Shown in pieces: positions 18,212 to 27,222 of a DNA stretch of 64,000 nucleotides (positions are counted from its first letter, which is position 1; the number at the start of each line of letters is the position of its first letter). The notes beneath the pieces were generated by a model, which searched no databases, had not been told where the DNA came from, and saw only the letters and a list, made by a program, of their open reading frames with translations. The position numbers and the translations under genes were made by a program. The stretch comes from Bacillota bacterium (GTDB taxonomy: Bacteria > Bacillota > Bacilli > Paenibacillales > UBA4045), in NCBI GenBank assembly GCA_023441055.1, contig JAEZQY010000008.1, positions 124,001-188,000 on the forward strand. The letters run 5' to 3'.

Positions 18212-19982
18212 GATCCGCCTCCATCTTAATCGGTATACGCAGGGTCACACATGTACCCTCGCCAAACGTACTGCTCACGCTGAGCCCATAGGACTCACCG
18301 AATAGCAGCTTGATCCGCTCGTCAATATTACGCAAGCCAACACCAGAGCCCCGCGACTTCAGCTCGCCAGAGCTCAGCTTGTCTATAATCGCCTCATCCA
18401 TACCAGGTCCATTATCTCTAACTGAAAGTAGCAGCAAGTCTTCCTCTGTGACAGCTTCAATACTGATGGAGCATGATTCCACCATTTGTTCCAGCCCATA
18501 ATTGATCGAGTTTTCAATGAGAGGCTGCAAGGACAGCTTCGGCACAAGCGCATCCGCGAATTGCTGAGGAATATTGAGCGAGAAGTTTAGACGCTCTTCG
18601 AAGCGAATCGTCTGAATCGTAATATAATTCTGAACAATCTGCAGTTCCTCACGAAGCGGAATAAGCGGAGCCTTCAGATCAATGGAGCTGCGGAATAGGA
18701 AGCCCAGTGACTCCACCATGCGTGAAATTTGCTGCTGACCATCCATCTTGGCAAGCCAATTGATAGACTCCAGTGTATTGTATAGAAAGTGCGGATTGAT
18801 CTGAGCTTGCAAGGCCTTATATTCCGATTCCTTGATTGTTAGCTGCTTCATGTAATTCTCTCTGATTAATTCATTAATTCGACCGACCATTATGCGGAAG
18901 TTCCGATGCAGCTGACCGGATTCATCCATAGGCATCGAATCGGTTAACTCATCTATCCCATAATCGAACTCACCGAACTGCACCTTCTTCATCTTAGAGC
19001 TTAAGCTTTCGATCGGGCGAGTAATGCCGCGAGAGAAGCGAACGGCCGCTAATATCGCGAGCAGGGTGAGACATACATAGACAATCCATACCATATTTTT
19101 CACGACCGAAATCGCGCGGAAGATATCATTGTAGGGAATGTAAGTGACGTACAGCCAGTTCAGATAGTTCGATGGAATATAAGCCATGAAGTAGCGATTG
19201 TCCTCCAGCTCCACCGTCTTAAATCCCTGTGCGCCGCTAATGCCTGACAGCGTCTCTCTTGCCGTGTGGTCAGCGTTCTCCGGGTATATAATTTCTCTTC
19301 TGCCTATATCTGCGATCAATAAGGACGCCTCACCCACACTCATGCTGCGCGCATAATCTCGAAGCAGCCCCTTCATATCTATACGAATGACCAAGGTGCC
19401 CAGATGCTCCAAGAAATTCGCATTCAAGATCCCTCTGATTTGTCTGGCAATGACGAGTGAAGAGTCCGTACTGTTCGGATAGATCCAGCTCACACTTCCC
19501 CGCTTAGCGACTGCTTGCTCCACGATCTCGGCTATCCGTTCAGGCGCTGTGCTCCTCATGTTGATCCCGCGCGAGTACTCAATATTCTCGGCATCGAAGT
19601 AATGGACGGACAATATATACTTATCGAATGCCCCGTAGATAGCGAGCATATCCAGCCATTCCTTCTGTGCGGTGTATCGTGTATAGACTTCCTTAGCGGT
19701 AGCGGCCGTATTCAGATAAGCCTGCATCTGCTCGTCCGTCGCGATGCGGAACGACATCCGTTCAATCCGGTTAATCTCACTCTCGATGCCCGAGGAAGAT
19801 AGCTGCAGAGACTTCGCCGCCTCTTGATAGATCTGGTCGTCATAGACATCGAATGCATATTGAAGAACGGATATGCTGATCCCGCTGACAGCCAGCATCA
19901 ACGTCGTGATGAGGAAGAACAGCTTGTATTTGATTCTGAGGTTCATGTAGAAGGTTCGGATTCTGTACCATACGGTCTGCAT
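18204..19982 (-). CDS. YesM-type sensor histidine kinase
   Basis: 592 residues from the ATG at 19982. An upstream GTG at 20021 would add 13 residues but has no ribosome site, while GGAGG lies 6 bases before 19982. Membrane segments are near residues 21-42 and 296-316, flanking an extracellular Cache-like sensor, followed by a HAMP-like region. The phospho-acceptor is His398 in QINPHFLYN; the N box reads LQPLIENSINYG and the G box DNGPGM. Partner of the response regulator encoded downstream. Its presumed ligand is the sugar carried by the importer at 13.3-16.5 kb. Confidence 0.9.
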   Translation of the reverse strand: MQTVWYRIRTFYMNLRIKYKLFFLITTLMLAVSGISISVLQYAFDVYDDQIYQEAAKSLQLSSSGIESEINRIERMSFRIATDEQMQAYLNTAATAKEVYTRYTAQKEWLDMLAIYGAFDKYILSVHYFDAENIEYSRGINMRSTAPERIAEIVEQAVAKRGSVSWIYPNSTDSSLVIARQIRGILNANFLEHLGTLVIRIDMKGLLRDYARSMSVGEASLLIADIGRREIIYPENADHTARETLSGISGAQGFKTVELEDNRYFMAYIPSNYLNWLYVTYIPYNDIFRAISVVKNMVWIVYVCLTLLAILAAVRFSRGITRPIESLSSKMKKVQFGEFDYGIDELTDSMPMDESGQLHRNFRIMVGRINELIRENYMKQLTIKESEYKALQAQINPHFLYNTLESINWLAKMDGQQQISRMVESLGFLFRSSIDLKAPLIPLREELQIVQNYITIQTIRFEERLNFSLNIPQQFADALVPKLSLQPLIENSINYGLEQMVESCSISIEAVTEEDLLLLSVRDNGPGMDEAIIDKLSSGELKSRGSGVGLRNIDERIKLLFGESYGLSVSSTFGEGTCVTLRIPIKMEADHV

Positions 19983-20069
19983 CATGTTCCTCCAATAGAC
20001 GAGATGTGAAGTCCCGATCACAATTCGACACCTAGCTGGAAGATTCCTGCTTAGAAGAGCAGGTCGCTT

Positions 20070-21401
20070 CTATTGTGGACGCCTTCTAGCGCGCAATAGG
20101 AAGACCATCAGTATGCCCAATTCGGCTACTACGCCGACCGATTGCGCTGCCGCGCCAATGGCGCCGTTCCAGTACGGGACGATCGCTATAAGCGCAATCA
20201 GGACCGCTATAGTCGTCAGTACATTGCCCGCCTGCGACCACACCATAAACTTGGTCTGCTGCTTCAGCAGAACCAGACCGTTGCAATAATCTACCCAGGT
20301 GATGATCAGCGTATAGAGCATGAATACACGCAGAACAGATAGACTCTCATCGAGCAGCTGTCCGCTGACTCCTAAGACACCGCTCATGAACAGCCGACCT
20401 ATTGGGGTGAAGGTTAACACTGCGATCAGCACGCTTGGAATGAAGTTGGACACCGCTGCGAAGCGGCGAACAAGACGCGGTTCATCCTTATAGAAATTGA
20501 GCACAATCTGATGGGTATACGTGAAGAAGCTCGTGAATAGATTGGCTACATTAGCCGCTAATGCATAGGAAGCGATCGACAATGGGATATTCACTGTCTT
20601 CCCGAGCATAGCGTTAATCGCAGGTGCGATGATGATGGCAAGAATGGACGAAAATAATAATGGCGTATAGAAAGGCAGGACGTCTCGCACCGACACAACC
20701 CTGGAATGCATATCGCCCAATGGTAGTCGCCTGAGCACAGTGCGGCCTTCCAGATAACTGACCAGTGCTTCAATTGCCATTCCGATCAGGAAGATCATCG
20801 CGCCTGTCGCGCCTGTGATCGGACTCTCTCCCGCGAGGAAGTACAGGGAGACAGCATACATGCCGAGCAGTCGGAGAATCATGCCGATGGTCAGCCACTT
20901 CGTTCGCATACTGCGGATGATGACGCCGTGATAGAGACAGCGAATGGCGGAGAACAAGCTCACGAACATGAGGAAGCGGTAGGCATTCGTAATCTCGACG
21001 AGCATTGCCTCTTCAGCGTTAAATAGTCCACCGAATAAATAATAGCCAGCAGGTGTATAAGCGATAATGCCTCCGAATAAGAGCGTGAAGAACATAAGAT
21101 AGAACATCAGCCGGGTCAATGCGCGGAAACCGAGCCGATCTTCCACAAGCACTGTGCATGTCTGCCTAAGCAGAACAGCTGGTCTTTCAGTAATTGTGAA
21201 TACGCTTAATGCGATGGCATATGCTGCGATTGTTATCTCAGGATACGCTGCGCTAGCCAGCGTCCGCTGAATAATCGTATGGGACAGCGTAACTAAACTT
21301 GCTGAAATCCCTAAGGGGATGAAGAAGGTGATCATTCGCTTGAGCGAGACCGGATTGGACTGGATTGTCGGATCAGGCGATGCTGCCTTCATACTTGTCA
21401 T
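20070..21401 (-). CDS. MOP-superfamily membrane transporter (MATE/ANK-like)
   Basis: 443 residues with about 12 hydrophobic helices and few charged residues in between, in the pattern of multidrug/oligosaccharidyl-lipid/polysaccharide flippases; it looks closest to the ANK-like branch found in Firmicutes. The substrate is unknown. It is transcribed divergently from a LacI regulator gene, with a perfect 14-base palindrome between them, which makes it a likely target of that regulator. Downstream is the second YesM kinase gene, 88 bases away. Confidence 0.7.
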   Translation of the reverse strand: MTSMKAASPDPTIQSNPVSLKRMITFFIPLGISASLVTLSHTIIQRTLASAAYPEITIAAYAIALSVFTITERPAVLLRQTCTVLVEDRLGFRALTRLMFYLMFFTLLFGGIIAYTPAGYYLFGGLFNAEEAMLVEITNAYRFLMFVSLFSAIRCLYHGVIIRSMRTKWLTIGMILRLLGMYAVSLYFLAGESPITGATGAMIFLIGMAIEALVSYLEGRTVLRRLPLGDMHSRVVSVRDVLPFYTPLLFSSILAIIIAPAINAMLGKTVNIPLSIASYALAANVANLFTSFFTYTHQIVLNFYKDEPRLVRRFAAVSNFIPSVLIAVLTFTPIGRLFMSGVLGVSGQLLDESLSVLRVFMLYTLIITWVDYCNGLVLLKQQTKFMVWSQAGNVLTTIAVLIALIAIVPYWNGAIGAAAQSVGVVAELGILMVFLLRARRRPQ

Positions 21402-21443
21402 GTAACTGCCGACCTTTCTGAGCGAACATACAATGCTCTATAG

Positions 21444-21457
21444 TAACAACGTTGTTA
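21444..21457. promoter_or_regulatory. Perfect LacI-type operator palindrome
   Basis: TAACAACGTTGTTA is a perfect 14-base palindrome with the central CG typical of LacI-family operators. It lies in the divergent region between the MOP transporter and the LacI gene and overlaps the -35 of the latter, so binding should repress the regulator itself and probably the transporter. Confidence 0.65.
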
Positions 21458-21481
21458 GACTGATTGTATTTAGTATATACT
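21452..21481 (+). promoter_or_regulatory. Promoter of the LacI gene
   Basis: TTGTTA (21452-21457) and TATACT (21476-21481) are separated by 18 bases, 43 bases before the chosen ATG. The -35 is inside the palindrome at 21444-21457, which points to negative autoregulation. Confidence 0.5.
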
Positions 21482-21523
21482 AGAACTGTCAATGCTGTAC
21501 GCTCGAATATGGAGGAGACTTAT

Positions 21524-22510
21524 ATGTCTGTCACGATCAAGGATATCGCCGAGCAAGCTGGAGTCAGCTTCTCTACCGTATCGAAGGCGCTTCGCAATAG
21601 TCCGCTTGTGCAGGAGAAGACGAAGCGGCGTATTCTGGAAATTGCAGATCGCATGGGCTATCAGCCCAATATCTCTGCGCGTCGACTCGTCTCTAAGCGC
21701 AGCAATATCATCGGCGTCGTATGGCCTTCCGTAGAGAGGACGGCATTGTCTACACTCATTACGAACATTAATGACCGCCTGGAGAATCAGGGGTACACCA
21801 CGATGCTGTCCATTAATCGGATGGAAGCTGCAATCGAGGCATTCCAGCGGCTGCAGGTCGATGCCATCCTGCTCTTCCATGATAATGTGCATATCAGGGC
21901 CAATGACCGTCCAGCTACCACGAATATTCCAATCCTGCATTATGGGGTTGCTGAAGTTACGGATTTTCCTACGATTGACGTGAAGCGCAGCGAGGCGATT
22001 GCGCTTGCCATGGAACACTTGTTGGCTCTCGGACACGAGCGTATCGCCTATGTGGGCGAGCCAACGGTCCCAGACCCGTTACAGATTACGAAAGTTGTTG
22101 CCTACCGAGGGATCATGCAAGAGCGCGGTCTAATGGATCATGTTATCGCCATTAATGGGATGGAATCGCATGATGGTTACACAGCGACCAAGAGGCTGCT
22201 CGATGCGTCGGTCGCCAATCCGACTGCCATAGTGAGCGGCAGCTTCGACTTAACACGGGGTATCATCCGAGCAATAGAGGAATTCGGACTCCTTATTCCG
22301 CGCGATCTGTCCGTTGTCTGTTATGACAATATGAAGCTTACTGATGCTTTCCAATTGCCGGTCACATCTGTGGGGGTTGATATTGATGTCATTGCGGAGA
22401 CAGTAACTGAGACGCTCCTGAGGATGGTGGAGGAAGAAGATTACGTACCTGCGATCTATCTAGAGCCGGAGCTAGTGGTTCGTTCATCGACAGGGCAGGC
22501 ACGTGGTTAG
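21524..22510 (+). CDS. LacI-family transcriptional regulator
   Basis: 328 residues from the ATG at 21524, which has GGAGG 8 bases upstream and places the helix-turn-helix (VTIKDIAEQAGVSFSTVSKAL) at residues 3-23. A start at 21464 would add 20 unrelated residues. The effector-binding domain is of the ribose-binding fold. The gene is divergent from the MOP transporter and convergent with the apiose operon, ending 25 bases from apsD with no hairpin between. Control of the transporter is the simplest reading; control of the apiose genes cannot be excluded. Confidence 0.92.
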   Translation: MSVTIKDIAEQAGVSFSTVSKALRNSPLVQEKTKRRILEIADRMGYQPNISARRLVSKRSNIIGVVWPSVERTALSTLITNINDRLENQGYTTMLSINRMEAAIEAFQRLQVDAILLFHDNVHIRANDRPATTNIPILHYGVAEVTDFPTIDVKRSEAIALAMEHLLALGHERIAYVGEPTVPDPLQITKVVAYRGIMQERGLMDHVIAINGMESHDGYTATKRLLDASVANPTAIVSGSFDLTRGIIRAIEEFGLLIPRDLSVVCYDNMKLTDAFQLPVTSVGVDIDVIAETVTETLLRMVEEEDYVPAIYLEPELVVRSSTGQARG

Positions 22511-22535
22511 AAGATCGGTACGATTCAACGTTACG

Positions 22536-23603
22536 CTAACTCTTAGGCCCGGCATCGATCCTGAAAGAGGGATCCTTGATCACCTCATGGCACGCCGCGC
22601 TTCTGTACACGGAAAAAATGATGTTCAAGGTCTTTATATTGTCTTCACCGCTAGTCTGGAAAGCTTGATCATCATTCAGGCAATCGATAAAATGCGATTG
22701 CAGTCTAAAGTGGCTTTCAGCATGATCCCACTCCGTATGCTTAACCAACTCTGCTTCCATTCCCTCTGAATCCACTACGGTTATCCTCCCGTTAAAGTGC
22801 AGCTTTAATGTTCCTTTATCGCCTTCGATCACGAATTGCTCCCGATGCTCCGCATGGACCTGCTGGGATGGATGACCGACCAATTCCCGGCGCGTTGCCC
22901 AGCTCATATCCATAACGACGTAGGCATCCTCATATCCAAACGTAACGATTCCCGAATCCTCGCCAGCAATATACGGACTGATCCGTAATGTCTCCGCGTA
23001 CAGTCGCTTGGGCTCACCGAAGAAGAATCGAAGCGTATCGAACCAATGCGCCCCCATCTCATAGAAAAGCAGACGTGGCATTTCGCGAAAAAACGGCTGA
23101 GGCAGCTTGATGCCCGGTGCCATTCGAGGCGTATAGTAATCTGTATGTGTGTATCTCCCAGTACGAATGCGCCCAAGCGTCCCTTCTTCCAACATACGCT
23201 TGATAATCTGATTGGCCTGCAGCCAGCGCCAGTTTTCGGTCACCATCAGTCTCACCCCGCATTCCCGGGTAATCTTCACCATTTCCTCCGCTTCTTCCTG
23301 AGTGGCTGCAAACGGCTTTTGACACAAGATATGCTTGCCTGCCTGAGCCGCTCTAGTAACCAGCTCCAGATGCGTCTCCGGCCCCGTCACAATATCTACG
23401 ATCTGGATGTCATCTCTGGCGAAGAAATCATCTAGACTCGTGTACAAGGACGCTGCTGGGATGCCGAACTCTGCACCTCGCATTTCCAGCTTCTCACTGC
23501 TGCGGTTGCACAAGGCCGCAATTTCCACTTCTTGAATGCGCTGCCATGCTCGCAAATGATTAACCGACCAGTAGCCTGTACCGATCAAGCCTACTTTCCA
23601 CAT
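22536..23603 (-). CDS. apsD: Gfo/Idh/MocA dehydrogenase, probable D-apiose dehydrogenase
   Basis: 355 residues. The N-terminal Rossmann domain starts MWKVGLIGTGYW with the GxGxxx nucleotide-binding loop; the Gfo/Idh signature CQKPFA (about residues 94-99) carries the catalytic Lys. Proposed reaction: NAD(P)-dependent oxidation of D-apiose to D-apionolactone. The specific call rests on context: it is the last gene of a run with an ApnO-like oxidoisomerase, an OiaK-like kinase, a RuBisCO-like protein and an ApnL-like lactonase, the published D-apionate route. It overlaps apnO by 13 bases. Without those neighbours only a generic sugar dehydrogenase would be called. Confidence 0.78.
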   Translation of the reverse strand: MWKVGLIGTGYWSVNHLRAWQRIQEVEIAALCNRSSEKLEMRGAEFGIPAASLYTSLDDFFARDDIQIVDIVTGPETHLELVTRAAQAGKHILCQKPFAATQEEAEEMVKITRECGVRLMVTENWRWLQANQIIKRMLEEGTLGRIRTGRYTHTDYYTPRMAPGIKLPQPFFREMPRLLFYEMGAHWFDTLRFFFGEPKRLYAETLRISPYIAGEDSGIVTFGYEDAYVVMDMSWATRRELVGHPSQQVHAEHREQFVIEGDKGTLKLHFNGRITVVDSEGMEAELVKHTEWDHAESHFRLQSHFIDCLNDDQAFQTSGEDNIKTLNIIFSVYRSAACHEVIKDPSFRIDAGPKS

Positions 23604-24490
23604 GTCGCATCAGCTCCTCGCTCCGCGACTGATATCTCCTCCAGCTTCTCTGGATGCAGCATAACCTGAATCTGATTGCGCACATGTTCAGGATCGAACA
23701 ACTGCTCCCATCCATCCTTGAGCCAGAATCGTCGACCATATTCCATTGCGATAAGACAAGCATCGGAGAACGGATTGCCCGCTTCGCCGAAAGCAATCGC
23801 AAGCTCAATATTGATGTGACCAAGCATGAAGTCTCTGGCTGCCTGGGCAGGCACCCCTCGCTTCACCGCTTCATCCATCGCCTGCCGCAAGAACATCGCC
23901 GCGGCCGCGCCGATCGTCTCCGCCATCGTCGGCTCGAGCATCGCCATCTGCTCCACCGTAATGCGATGCGTACGAATGACCGGTGCATACATGGACCGAA
24001 CAATCCGCTCTCCATTCTCATAATGCTCTTCAGGGCCTTGCATCAATGCGCAGACAACAGCCTGAGCTGCTTTAACCCCTCCGAAGTAATCCTTGCGTGC
24101 CTCTGGATCCGTCTCCTCGTTGAACACCGGCGGGTGGCACGGATGCGCGACAAAATAGGTGACATCCTCCCGTACTGGCAAATGTCCGAGATAGGCGGCT
24201 GCCGGATCCAACACAATCAGCATGGACTCCGGGTTCATCTGGGGTACAACCTCAGCAGCGACTTGCCCAATGGCGATGTCCGGTACGGCCAGAATAACGG
24301 CATCGGAAACTTTCACCGCATCATTCTGCGGTGTAGTCATCAAGCCGCGCAGCTTCAGTTGTTCCAATCCGTTCTTGCCAATCTCCGAATAGAGCATACG
24401 AAATCCGGAATCCATTAAGTTGTCTGTAATCCGGCAACCCATTTTACCTCCTGCACCTATTAACGTAATCGTTGTCTGCATCGTCTTCAT
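23591..24490 (-). CDS. apnO: D-apionate oxidoisomerase
   Basis: 299 residues with a Rossmann loop near the N-terminus (TLIGAGGKMGCRI, residues 9-21) and a helical C-terminal half of the 6-phosphogluconate-dehydrogenase type. In the published apiose route ApnO converts D-apionate to 3-oxo-isoapionate with NAD+. The VAHPCHPPVFNEE segment (about residues 114-126) is a conserved-looking active-site stretch. It lies 26 bases after oiaK and overlaps apsD by 13 bases. The fold is certain; the substrate follows from the operon. Confidence 0.82.
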   Translation of the reverse strand: MKTMQTTITLIGAGGKMGCRITDNLMDSGFRMLYSEIGKNGLEQLKLRGLMTTPQNDAVKVSDAVILAVPDIAIGQVAAEVVPQMNPESMLIVLDPAAAYLGHLPVREDVTYFVAHPCHPPVFNEETDPEARKDYFGGVKAAQAVVCALMQGPEEHYENGERIVRSMYAPVIRTHRITVEQMAMLEPTMAETIGAAAAMFLRQAMDEAVKRGVPAQAARDFMLGHINIELAIAFGEAGNPFSDACLIAMEYGRRFWLKDGWEQLFDPEHVRNQIQVMLHPEKLEEISVAERGADATCGK

Positions 24491-24516
24491 ACTCCTTATC
24501 GTTGCGGTCCAACCGC

Positions 24517-25896
24517 TTATTTCCCTTGCAGCACACGGACAAAATAATCATCCTTGCCCACCTGTCCACCTTTGAGTGCAATCTCGATTCCCTCAAAGCG
24601 CGCATCCTCGGAATATCCTATGCATAAGGGACCTCCCGGATCCAGCGGCATCAAGCATGCTAGCGCATATAAACCGAGCTCGCGCATTACGAAGCCCGAT
24701 GTGTCTCCCCCGGCAACAACCACACGAGTCAAGCCATTATCCGATACAATCTCGCGGACAAGTCGCCCCAACTGCTCCCCTATCATCCTTCCTAAGCTAA
24801 TATCGTCCTTGCCGCTCTCGGCCTGCCGCTTCCGGGTCAGACGAATGGAATCGTCTTCGGAGCCCATAGCCGTATACATTAATGGGCTTGCTCCTCGCTG
24901 TAATACTTCCTTGGCCAGTTGGATCAGCCTGCTTCTCTCTCCCTCCTGCTTAGTCGGATCAATCAGCAGTTCGGTACGGATTTGCACGCCGACAAATCCA
25001 TTGGCCAGGGCATAACGGATTTGCGCCTCCGTCACAGGGGAGCAGCTGCCGGACACGACCAGCAACTGTGAAGCTGGACCAATTGAAGGCGACGACTCAT
25101 AGTCCGGCGCTGTCAATCCGATATCTCTCCAATGCGCAGTGAGTCCGTATTCGATACCGGAAGAGCCTACAACTAATCGATTTCCATCACCTTCTGCCGC
25201 TTCCCATATAAGCTCGCAAGCAAGCTTCTGTCGTTCCTTATCCAGCACGTCGAATAGCAGGATATCCGGAGCTTCCCCTAGTCGTTCAGCGAGCCGCTGC
25301 CTGACTTGTTCACCTTCTCCCGTCAGGTCCACAATATTCATCAGCCCGATCGACTTATCTGTCTGCCGGGACAAGTGCACGCGCAGATCGGCCTCGTCCA
25401 TCGGCGTTACCGGATGATTGGACATGGTCGGATGTCGGTCGAGCCGGTATGTGTTGTTGCCCGCGGCGGCAAAATGATTGCCGAATAAGGTATATCGCCT
25501 AAGCTCTGGAACGCCTACCATCATAGGGATACATCGCTGGTCCCTATATAGGTCTGAGGCAATCTCTATCGCGCGACCAATACTGCCGATTTCCACCGAT
25601 GAATCAAAGGTCGAACAAATTTTGTAATGCACGATTGATGTTGGGATGTCACGCAGTTGTGCCAAGATCGGCCCCAACTGCCGCTCCATCTCGTCGGCCT
25701 TCATGGCGCGGCTTAATCCCGCTACGCCAAAAGCCCGAATATCGGGAAATTTGGAGGCGATCAGCTCCCGAGATGGAGGCTCCAGAAACAGAACCGTCTT
25801 CACACCGTTTAGCACTAACGCTTCCATGACATCTGTCGAACCGGTAAAGTCATCCCCGTAGTACGATAACAGCAAATGCGGCGATGGTTTGTTCAT
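24517..25896 (-). CDS. oiaK: 3-oxo-isoapionate kinase (DUF1537 four-carbon acid sugar kinase family)
   Basis: 459 residues with both halves of the DUF1537 kinase family: the N-terminal GDDFTGS motif (residues 14-20) and the C-terminal nucleotide-binding GGDTSG motif (396-401). Predicted to phosphorylate 3-oxo-isoapionate at C4 with ATP. Its ATG overlaps the stop of the RuBisCO-like gene by 4 bases. Family members also phosphorylate threonate, erythronate and denatonate; placement between a RuBisCO-like protein and ApnO selects the apionate role. Confidence 0.85.
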   Translation of the reverse strand: MNKPSPHLLLSYYGDDFTGSTDVMEALVLNGVKTVLFLEPPSRELIASKFPDIRAFGVAGLSRAMKADEMERQLGPILAQLRDIPTSIVHYKICSTFDSSVEIGSIGRAIEIASDLYRDQRCIPMMVGVPELRRYTLFGNHFAAAGNNTYRLDRHPTMSNHPVTPMDEADLRVHLSRQTDKSIGLMNIVDLTGEGEQVRQRLAERLGEAPDILLFDVLDKERQKLACELIWEAAEGDGNRLVVGSSGIEYGLTAHWRDIGLTAPDYESSPSIGPASQLLVVSGSCSPVTEAQIRYALANGFVGVQIRTELLIDPTKQEGERSRLIQLAKEVLQRGASPLMYTAMGSEDDSIRLTRKRQAESGKDDISLGRMIGEQLGRLVREIVSDNGLTRVVVAGGDTSGFVMRELGLYALACLMPLDPGGPLCIGYSEDARFEGIEIALKGGQVGKDDYFVRVLQGK

Positions 25897-27191
25897 AATG
25901 CTGTCTCCTTTCCGCCTTGCTTCAACGCATGAACTCCCCTGAACATGTCCAGCGCTCTCCTCAGCTCGGGATGTGTCTTGGCATACTCATCAGCGCTCAC
26001 ATCGCTCGTAGCAGCTTCCCAGGCTTGCCTCATGCTGAGCACACCAGCGGCAATCCCATCCGGATGCGCGAGAATGCCGCCGCCTGCCACATTAAGCAGA
26101 TCGCTTGTGCCAAGCAGGCGATACGTCTCATCGGCCGTTGCCGCCGACTGCCCGGAGGAGAGTACCGGGACCGCTTCGTAACCGCCTAGAAGAGGTTCGC
26201 GAATGGCGCGAACTGAGCGGATTACCGATTCATTACTCTCGTAGAACTTGCTGTTCAAAGCGTTAACATGAAGATGATCCGCTCCAGCAAGACGGCATAG
26301 CTTCTGATAAGCGGTAAATTCGATGCCGAGCGCAGGACATCTTGTCATCATGCCCCATTGATTGCGGTGTCCATGAATGGGAAGCTGACTGTAGCGGTTC
26401 AAGTAGGCGAGACCGGCAAGGCCGATACTTTGAATGCCAACCATTACACATGTTCCGCCAGCATCCAGCACTAGATCATGATTGCGCCGCAATTCATCCA
26501 TATCACCGGTTATATTAAAGGCATACATTGTTTTCCGACCCGTTCGATCCGCTGCGCGTTCGATCTCCTCCATTACTGCCCTCACCTTGTGATCGAAAGG
26601 TGCGAATAACGGATTAGCATTCAATTCGTCATCCTTAATAAAATCCAATCCCGCTTCAGCCAAGCTCCTTACCGTCATTCGCAGCTCTTCAATAGTTAGG
26701 CCCACACTCGGTTTCACGATCGTTCCGATAATCGGTCCATGCTGCACGCCGGCAAGCTTGCGCGTCCCCTTCATGCCGAACTTCGGACCGCTGTATGCAG
26801 CGGCAAACGGCTCTGGCAGCTCCAGATCGAGCAGCCTAACGCCCGAAAACTCTTGCAGCTCATACAGATTTCCGGCTACCGCCGCCATTAGATTTGGAAT
26901 CGAAGGACCAAAATTATGGAACGGAAAGTCGAGCACAACCTCACAGCGGTTATAGTCTCCATTATGTCCTAGAGGCTTGACTGCACCCGGAAGAGAGGGC
27001 TGCCTCACAACATCCAGCAATCGGACGGAGACAATTCGCGCGGCACTGCGCAGCCTCACCTCATCCGTCTCCCCCGGCACCGCTATGAACGTGCCCGTCG
27101 ATTGCTCGCCTGCCATAACCTGCGCAGCCCACTCGGGATCGAACGGTGTTTCTATTAAGTAGGTCGCTCGAACAAATGACATATTCATCAT
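25893..27191 (-). CDS. RuBisCO-like protein, 3-oxo-isoapionate-4-phosphate-cleaving (OiaT or OiaX)
   Basis: 432 residues of the RuBisCO large-subunit superfamily. The catalytic set is retained: Lys160 (equivalent of RuBisCO Lys175), Lys186 as the carbamylatable lysine in FIKDDE, Asp188 and Glu189 as metal ligands, His273/Arg276 in IHGHR, and Lys315 in the NSKF segment. In apionate pathways such proteins either transcarboxylate/hydrolyse 3-oxo-isoapionate-4-phosphate to 3-phosphoglycerate and glycolate (OiaT) or decarboxylate it to L-erythrulose-1-phosphate (OiaX). The sequence alone did not let me choose. No erythrulose-phosphate isomerase or glycolate oxidase gene is evident in the window. 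It is coupled to oiaK by an ATGA overlap. Confidence 0.85.
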   Translation of the reverse strand: MMNMSFVRATYLIETPFDPEWAAQVMAGEQSTGTFIAVPGETDEVRLRSAARIVSVRLLDVVRQPSLPGAVKPLGHNGDYNRCEVVLDFPFHNFGPSIPNLMAAVAGNLYELQEFSGVRLLDLELPEPFAAAYSGPKFGMKGTRKLAGVQHGPIIGTIVKPSVGLTIEELRMTVRSLAEAGLDFIKDDELNANPLFAPFDHKVRAVMEEIERAADRTGRKTMYAFNITGDMDELRRNHDLVLDAGGTCVMVGIQSIGLAGLAYLNRYSQLPIHGHRNQWGMMTRCPALGIEFTAYQKLCRLAGADHLHVNALNSKFYESNESVIRSVRAIREPLLGGYEAVPVLSSGQSAATADETYRLLGTSDLLNVAGGGILAHPDGIAAGVLSMRQAWEAATSDVSADEYAKTHPELRRALDMFRGVHALKQGGKETAL

Positions 27192-27222
27192 GTATGATCA
27201 TCCTCTCCCTTCGTTGCATGGC

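Noticed and set aside
19983..20021. Longer GTG start for the second sensor kinase
   Set aside because: No ribosome site in front; GGAGG is placed for the ATG at 19982.
20046..20063. CCTGCT/AGCAGG hairpin between the MOP transporter and the sensor kinase gene
   Set aside because: Only 6 bp with a 6-base loop and no T-run; too weak to call a terminator.
22511..22535. Possible terminator between the convergent LacI and apsD genes
   Set aside because: Only 25 bases and no inverted repeat could be found; termination must lie within the coding regions or depend on Rho.
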